64,000 nucleotides of DNA from JALHNI01 sp965229305 (GTDB lineage Bacteria; Acidobacteriota; Terriglobia; Bryobacterales; Bryobacteraceae), in the NCBI GenBank assembly GCA_965229305.1, contig CBDDIZ010000037.1:62001-126000 (forward strand), given 5' to 3'. How positions within the stretch are numbered: the stretch's first letter is position 1; each line of letters starts with the position of its first letter. Below are positions 59,289-64,000 of the stretch, in pieces. The position numbers and the translations under genes are program-made. The notes beneath the pieces were generated by a model. That model searched no databases and was not told the origin of the DNA. It saw nothing but the letters and a program-made list of their open reading frames with translations.

Positions 59289-60311
59289 TTAGCGGCAGGG
59301 AGGCGCGGTCGAGCGGCGTACGCGCAGGGCCGCGTCCAGTAGGACCAACTCCCCGCGGCTATCCACGCCACCTTCGATTTTGGAAAGCAGCATGCTGAAA
59401 GCGCGACGACCGATCTCTTCGCCGCGCTGCGCCACCACTGTGAGCGGCGGGTTAAAAAACTCGGTCCACAGCGGATCGTCAAAGCCTAGGACACTCACTT
59501 GCTCCGGGCACCGCAAGTTCAGCTCGCGCAAAGCGCGCAGGATGCCCAGCATCATCTTGTTGTTGCTCGAAATAATTGCTGTGGGCGGCGTAGGCAGGCT
59601 CATCAGCTTTCGGCAGATTCGGTCGCCGGTCTCCACGCTCAAATCCCCTTGCTCGACGTAAGGATCGAGAATCGGTAAGTGGAACTCCTGCATCGCGCGG
59701 CGAAAGCCTTCCAGGCGATCCGCGTGCGGCGAGAGACGGAGGTCGCCCATCACGAACGCAATGTCGCGATGGCCAAGCTGCACCATATGCCGGGTCGCTT
59801 CGTGAGACGCGGCAATGTTATCCGTGCCGACAGCCCCGCGATGGACGCCCGTCGGAATGCGATCGAAGAAAACGAGCGGAAATCGACGGCGATGCAATCG
59901 ATCGTAGGCGGCGGCATGATTCGTGTACGCGAGCAGCACGCCGTCCACCCGTCGCGAGAACAGCACGTTCAAGTGCCGCTCCTCCTGCTCGGAGTCTTCG
60001 TTCGAGTTGCAGAGGATGACGGAGTAGCCGGCGGCCCGCGCACTGTCTTCCACGCCGCGGATCACCTCGGGGAAGAAGGCGTTGGTGACGTCCGGTATCA
60101 CCATGCCAATGACGAAGGTGCGCCCCACCTTCAGGCTTCGGGCCACCTGGTCGGGGTGATAGTCGAGGGCTTCCATTGCCGCACGAACCCGCTTGGTCCG
60201 CTCCGGACTCACCACCACATTGCCATTGATGACCGCGGAAACCGTCGCTGACGACACATCGGCCAGACGCGCGACATCCTCCATCGTTACCTTCAATCGT
60301 TGTCGCGTCAT
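59289..60311 (-). CDS. LacI-family transcriptional regulator
   Basis: 340 residues. HTH VTMEDVARLADVSSATVSAVINGN at residues 8-31, hinge YHPDQVARSLKVGRT, then a periplasmic-binding-protein-like effector domain (IGMVIPDVTNAFFPEVIRGVEDSA, PTAIISSNNKMMLGILRALRE, VSVLGFDDPLWTEFFNPPLTVVAQ). It is the third gene of a minus-strand unit after a GH-like gene and an SDR, so a sugar derived from that pathway is the likely effector. A candidate operator is the palindrome at 63927. Confidence 0.93.
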   Translation of the reverse strand: MTRQRLKVTMEDVARLADVSSATVSAVINGNVVVSPERTKRVRAAMEALDYHPDQVARSLKVGRTFVIGMVIPDVTNAFFPEVIRGVEDSARAAGYSVILCNSNEDSEQEERHLNVLFSRRVDGVLLAYTNHAAAYDRLHRRRFPLVFFDRIPTGVHRGAVGTDNIAASHEATRHMVQLGHRDIAFVMGDLRLSPHADRLEGFRRAMQEFHLPILDPYVEQGDLSVETGDRICRKLMSLPTPPTAIISSNNKMMLGILRALRELNLRCPEQVSVLGFDDPLWTEFFNPPLTVVAQRGEEIGRRAFSMLLSKIEGGVDSRGELVLLDAALRVRRSTAPPCR

Positions 60312-60336
60312 GCCGCCATCTTTCAGTTTAACGGCT

Positions 60337-61104
60337 TCAATCCATCCACAGCCCGCCGTTGACCTCCACCGATTCGCCCGTCATGTGCGACGCGCCTTCG
60401 CTCGCGAGGAACGCAATCACCGAAGCGATCTCCTCCGAGGTGCCCGTGCGGCCTTGCGGGATGTTGCCCACCAGAGCCTTCAACTGCGCCTCGCTGGTGA
60501 ACTTCTCATGGAACGGCGTGGCGATCACGCCGGGGTTCACGGCGTTGACGCGGATGCCGGCGGGCGCGAGTTCCTTGGCCATGCCCTTGGTCATGCACAC
60601 CACCGCGGCCTTGGCCGTGGCATAGGCCATCACGCCCGGCCCTCCCCCGTTGCGGGCGGCCACCGAGGCGACGTTGACGATCGCGCCGGAGCCGCGCGTC
60701 AGCATGCCGGGCACCGCCGCTTGCGTCACGCGCAGCACGCTGCCCACGTTGGTCTCCATCACCTCGTGCCAGAACTCGCGGGTGATCTCCAGCAGTTTGC
60801 GGCGTCCAATCATGGAGCCGGCGTTGTTCACCAGCGCATCGATGCGGCCGGTGCGAGCCAGCACCGTTTCCACCAGTTGACTGGCGGCCGGGGGCTCCGC
60901 CAGGTTAGCCTGGACGGCAAAGGCGCGGCCGCCCGCGCCCTCGATGGTGGCGACCACGGCGGCGGCCTTCTCCGCGGATTGATGATAGTGCACGGCCACC
61001 CAGGAGCCCGCGCGCGCCATGGCGATCGCCGAAGCCGCGCCAATGCCCGTGCTGGCACCGGTAATCAGGCTGACATGTTCAGAGGGGTAAGCAGTAAGAG
61101 ACAT
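60337..61104 (-). CDS. Short-chain dehydrogenase/reductase (FabG-like)
   Basis: 255 residues. TGASTGIGAASA at about 16-27, NNAG near 95, catalytic Ser in GAIVNVASVAA, Tyr-x3-Lys YATAK at about 157-161, then NAVNPGVIATPFHE and GESVEVNGGLWMD. Lies between the GH-like gene and the LacI gene in the same direction, with gaps of 19 and 25 nt. Its likely role is oxidising or reducing a sugar, consistent with the neighbours. Confidence 0.87.
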   Translation of the reverse strand: MSLTAYPSEHVSLITGASTGIGAASAIAMARAGSWVAVHYHQSAEKAAAVVATIEGAGGRAFAVQANLAEPPAASQLVETVLARTGRIDALVNNAGSMIGRRKLLEITREFWHEVMETNVGSVLRVTQAAVPGMLTRGSGAIVNVASVAARNGGGPGVMAYATAKAAVVCMTKGMAKELAPAGIRVNAVNPGVIATPFHEKFTSEAQLKALVGNIPQGRTGTSEEIASVIAFLASEGASHMTGESVEVNGGLWMD

Positions 61105-61123
61105 AAATTGGGGAGTCGTCTGG

Positions 61124-63895
61124 TTACTTCTTCACCGTGACGACGTAATAAGGGGTTTCGCGTAAAGGGTCCGGATGGAACCAGCCATCGTTACGCTCGT
61201 CGATGACTTCGAAGTAATACATGAAGTCCCAGCGGTCTTGGATGTCGATGCCGGGGATCGTGAAGGCTTCGCCAGGTGCTGCTTCCAGAACCTTGAAGGG
61301 CACTAGCTGATTCACTGCTCGGTAATGCAGGCGCACCGCCTTCGGCTTGCCGCTTACCTGCACCGCGAGTGTGAGGGGCTGGCCAGCAGTGACCGCGGTG
61401 GGCGCCGTATGGCGAATGGTGGGGCCGCTTGCTGCCTTATTGACATGCGGGGCGGGCCACTGACGGGCGGGCCCATCGGACTTCACCACAATGCCGCTGA
61501 CGTCCCAGTCGCCGGCCGGCATTGTCACCGTCAGGCGGCCGTTCTCGGTCTTCAGTTGCTTCTCGTCGATGGTCCGATCGGGATGCAGGACGAGCACACG
61601 GTAGGCGCCGTCCTTGATGACCATGGAGAATTGCTGCGGTCCATTGCCGCGAATCGAGTCCGTGAACAGCACGTCCCCAGGCAGGTCCGTGGGGTCTTTG
61701 GTGACGGCGCGCACGGTGCCGTAGGCCGAAAGCGGGAGGATCTTCGCTTCGCGCTTGCCTTCGCCGACCCAGCCGAAGTCCGTCTGGAAACTGAGGCGCG
61801 AGGTGGGTTCAACGGCTTGGAAGCCCGGTGCCTCGGTGTTGCGCAGCACGTAGTTATCGGTGCGGTAAGCCGTGCGTGAGGTCTGGCGGGTCAAGGGGCC
61901 GCCGAAGTCGAAGGCACGCTCGAAGCGGCCCAGACGCTTGGCGAGGTCTTCGCGTTGGGCCACAAGGGCGAGGTCATGCCGCACATACGGTAACTTGTCC
62001 GCCCAGTGGCCGACGTCGGCGGGTCCGAAGGCCATTTGATGCGGATAGAGTTGGTCGGTCAGGCTGACGAGCTTCTGCCAGACGGCCAAGCCGGCTTCGA
62101 ACTCGCGGCGCGCTTCGGGTAATACGGATTCGTCGCGCGTGCGGTCGAAGTAAGTCAGCAAGTAAGTGCCACGCTGCTTGTGCGCGTGATAGCGCGCGAG
62201 ATGCGCCAGGACGAGTAAGTCGGGTTCTGTGGAGAGCCACTCGCGATTGGAGCCGGTGATCTTCTTTTTTGCCCGCGCCACGGCCTCTTCGGTGAGTTGC
62301 GCCATGGTATCGAAGCGTTTGGCCGTTTCATCGGGTGTCTGTTTGGCGGACGCGGTATTGTTCAGGCGATTCGCCACCGCTTCAGGAATGCCGGCGACAT
62401 AGCGCCAGTCACTCGGCGAGACCTCGCGATAGGAGTCCGCCAAGCCGCCGGGGTTGATCTCCGGCCAGATATACATGTTCGGATCTGCCAAGTGAACGGC
62501 GACGATCTCGTTCACCACTTGGCTGGCCTGGGCGTAAGCGGCCATGACGTCGGAGGCGGCGGGTCCGAAGCGGCGGCGGAGTTCGTCTTCCCAGACACTG
62601 GCGGGCGTGGCGGGGTCGTAGCTCAGGCGTCCCCAGAGCTGGTAGAAGAGCCAGTAGCGTTCGAACTCCCATTTCCAGAACAGGCGTTCGCTTTGCGAGT
62701 CTGCAAAAACACCCCATTTGCCTGGGCGGTTGCCGAAGCCCTTCTGGGCCAGCGGCGGATCAATCTCAAAGCCTTCCGAGCCGGCCAGGCCAAAGGTGGA
62801 GACCGCGCGGCGGACGTGAGTAGGGTCGCCCCAGAGGAGCAACCGGTGTGAGCCTAGGCCCCACAGTTCCCAATAGAACTTATAGGTGCGCGTCTTTTCA
62901 AGGAAGTTCAGGTAGCTGTAGTTGGCGTAAGTCTCGGCTGGCTGGTAGGGGCGACCGGTGTCCTCGGACCAGTATTTCGTGGAGAGCCGGACGGGGATGC
63001 CTACTTCGCCCGCGGCCTTCACCATGCCGCCGGCGACGATCCAGCCGCGCAGATCGAGGATCACCGGCCGGCCGGCGTCCTTGATGGCCTTGAAGACGTA
63101 GTTTTTGTAGAAGTCCACCTGACGGGCCGGGGAGATGCCGCTCTCATTGTTGGTGCGCATTTGGACGCTCGAGATCTCGGGGATCAACTGGAGGATCTTC
63201 TTGAGCGCGGCGTAGCTATAGGGACCGATGTTGTCGTCGGTGAGGCCGTCGGTCATGGGGATCATGGGCGGGCGGCGATAGTCCTGGATGTTGTGCTCCC
63301 AGACGCCGAGAGCGAAGTCGATGCCGCGGGAGACGCAGCCTTGCGCGATGTAGCGGAGCATCTCGAGGTTCTTGTCGCGCTGGGCGGCGGTCAGGTTCTT
63401 GGCGCGGATGGTGGGGAACTCGGGAAGATCGAGCCAGAAGGGATAGGGCGGTGCGAGGTAGTCCGTTTGATGGGCGAAGACCAGATTGAAGCGGTTGAAG
63501 CGGTTGCGGGCCAGCATGCCGAGGTACTCGTCCCAATACTCTTTGGAGTAATACCAGTCGCGTTCGAGGTCGGCGTTGTGCAGGAAGTAGCGGATGCCGC
63601 GCATGGGCGTTTTGGAGGCGCCTTTGGCGGGAGTGATGCGACCGGTGCGGCGGATCTGATCGGCAGCTTCCAGCAGGCCGTACATGAGGCCGCGCTCGTC
63701 GGCGCCGGTGACTCGGGTGGCGGAGAGGGTCCAGGATTCGGGGGGACCGGCGACGATGGCGTCGGCGAGGGTGAGGGTGACTTTTTTGTCGGCGAGGGCC
63801 TTCTGGAGTTCGGTGCGGCCGAAGTCGCGGGGGCGGGCCGCGAGGAGCGAGAAGCAGAGCGACAGAGCAAGAGCAGGCAGGATCACGGGCTGCAT
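61124..63895 (-). CDS. Secreted glycoside-hydrolase-like protein (GH20/GH67-type fold)
   Basis: 923 residues from ATG at 63895, which gives a signal peptide (VILPALALSLCFSLLAA); ATG at 63958 would place a non-signal stretch ahead. Residues 25-85 (LTLADAIVAG, ADERGLMYGLLEAADQIRRTG) match the small N-terminal alpha/beta domain of GH20, GH67 and GH115. Then a TIM barrel: MRGIRYFLHNADLERDWYYSKEYWDEYLGMLARNRFNRFNLVF, FALGVWEHNIQDYR, and TNNESGIS are possible active-site strands. A beta-sandwich closes the protein. It may cleave an acidic or amino sugar; family not firm. First gene of a likely sugar operon. Confidence 0.65.
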   Translation of the reverse strand: MQPVILPALALSLCFSLLAARPRDFGRTELQKALADKKVTLTLADAIVAGPPESWTLSATRVTGADERGLMYGLLEAADQIRRTGRITPAKGASKTPMRGIRYFLHNADLERDWYYSKEYWDEYLGMLARNRFNRFNLVFAHQTDYLAPPYPFWLDLPEFPTIRAKNLTAAQRDKNLEMLRYIAQGCVSRGIDFALGVWEHNIQDYRRPPMIPMTDGLTDDNIGPYSYAALKKILQLIPEISSVQMRTNNESGISPARQVDFYKNYVFKAIKDAGRPVILDLRGWIVAGGMVKAAGEVGIPVRLSTKYWSEDTGRPYQPAETYANYSYLNFLEKTRTYKFYWELWGLGSHRLLLWGDPTHVRRAVSTFGLAGSEGFEIDPPLAQKGFGNRPGKWGVFADSQSERLFWKWEFERYWLFYQLWGRLSYDPATPASVWEDELRRRFGPAASDVMAAYAQASQVVNEIVAVHLADPNMYIWPEINPGGLADSYREVSPSDWRYVAGIPEAVANRLNNTASAKQTPDETAKRFDTMAQLTEEAVARAKKKITGSNREWLSTEPDLLVLAHLARYHAHKQRGTYLLTYFDRTRDESVLPEARREFEAGLAVWQKLVSLTDQLYPHQMAFGPADVGHWADKLPYVRHDLALVAQREDLAKRLGRFERAFDFGGPLTRQTSRTAYRTDNYVLRNTEAPGFQAVEPTSRLSFQTDFGWVGEGKREAKILPLSAYGTVRAVTKDPTDLPGDVLFTDSIRGNGPQQFSMVIKDGAYRVLVLHPDRTIDEKQLKTENGRLTVTMPAGDWDVSGIVVKSDGPARQWPAPHVNKAASGPTIRHTAPTAVTAGQPLTLAVQVSGKPKAVRLHYRAVNQLVPFKVLEAAPGEAFTIPGIDIQDRWDFMYYFEVIDERNDGWFHPDPLRETPYYVVTVKK

Positions 63896-63926
63896 GGAGG
63901 AGACGATAACACAGCCGGAGAGGCAG

Positions 63927-63944
63927 AATCGAATCGATTCGATT
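63927..63944. promoter_or_regulatory. 18-bp perfect palindrome, candidate LacI-type operator
   Basis: AATCGAATCGATTCGATT reads the same on both strands. It sits 32 bp upstream of the GH-like start codon and 6 bp before the -35 of a promoter in the other direction. Its size and symmetry fit an operator for the LacI regulator of the same operon. Confidence 0.5.
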
Positions 63945-63949
63945 TTTGG

Positions 63950-63978
63950 TTGAATCATTCTTCATGCGGATATATACT
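63950..63978 (+). promoter_or_regulatory. Promoter for the gene leaving the window
   Basis: TTGAAT at 63950-63955, 17-nt spacer, TATACT at 63973-63978, close to the sigma-70 consensus. The ATG at 63986 is only 8 nt from the -10, so the transcript would start at or next to the codon, a leaderless mRNA. Confidence 0.55.
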
Positions 63979-63985
63979 TGCTGCC

Positions 63986-64000
63986 ATGAAATTTGACCTG
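63986..64000 (+). CDS. Start of an unidentified gene (cut by window edge)
   Basis: ATG followed by MKFDL to the window end. Supported only by the strong promoter just before it. Divergent from the GH-like gene and likely under the same operator. Product cannot be guessed from five residues. Confidence 0.35.

Overview
The window is a high-GC bacterial chromosome segment with mostly intact, closely packed genes. The best taxonomic clue is the C-terminal part of the large secreted protein at 36720-39758, which matches the repeat-free tail family described from Solibacter usitatus (Acidobacteriota). The other families (DUF1080, DUF3108, UMF1-type MFS, S9 peptidases, Tad pilus, multihaem cytochromes) fit a soil acidobacterium of the Bryobacterales/Solibacter type. 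This is inference from families, not from a marker gene. No rRNA, tRNA, CRISPR array, prophage or plasmid origin was seen.

1-14800: the start of glycogen synthase (cut by the window edge), behind a Wzt-like carbohydrate-binding protein whose ABC ATPase core is missing; a secreted beta-helix protein; PEP carboxylase and phosphofructokinase as a translationally coupled pair; two PepSY membrane proteins and a bestrophin; a secreted DUF1080 protein; a three-repeat secreted protein; a U32-type rRNA hydroxylation factor; two small divergent paralogues; a YiiX-like amidase; and an RNase III-like protein.

14800-24200: an ECF sigma factor with a very large anti-sigma/FecR/DUF3352-like membrane protein, then two overlapping ABC ATPase-permease pairs, a receiver-less sigma-54 activator preceded by three perfect inverted repeats, a PilZ c-di-GMP receptor overlapping it, and a galactonate-dehydratase-like enolase.

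24200-32700: an exopolysaccharide or glycan cluster (MFS transporter, three GT4 glycosyltransferases, a DUF3108 protein, a glycosyltransferase-methyltransferase fusion), a small HExxH protein, and an RRM glycine-rich RNA-binding protein ending at a strong bidirectional terminator.

32700-40100 (minus strand): a decahaem cytochrome with a large outer-membrane barrel, i.e. an MtrA/MtrB-like porin-cytochrome conduit, a small porin-like OMP, a 1012-residue beta-propeller surface protein, a run of five stem-loops that looks like a structured RNA, and a 31-codon membrane peptide.

40200-50700 (minus strand): a LuxR-type regulator, a 547-residue polytopic membrane protein and the Tad/Flp export apparatus (CpaA, CpaB, CpaC, CpaE, CpaF, TadB, TadC) with no pilin gene in sight.

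50800-64000: pyruvate kinase, a membrane-embedded spermidine-synthase-like protein, a short-chain dehydrogenase, a RAYT transposase, an S9 peptidase, and a sugar-catabolic minus-strand unit (a GH-like secreted protein, SDR, LacI regulator) with an 18-bp perfect palindrome upstream that also sits beside the promoter of a divergent gene running off the window.
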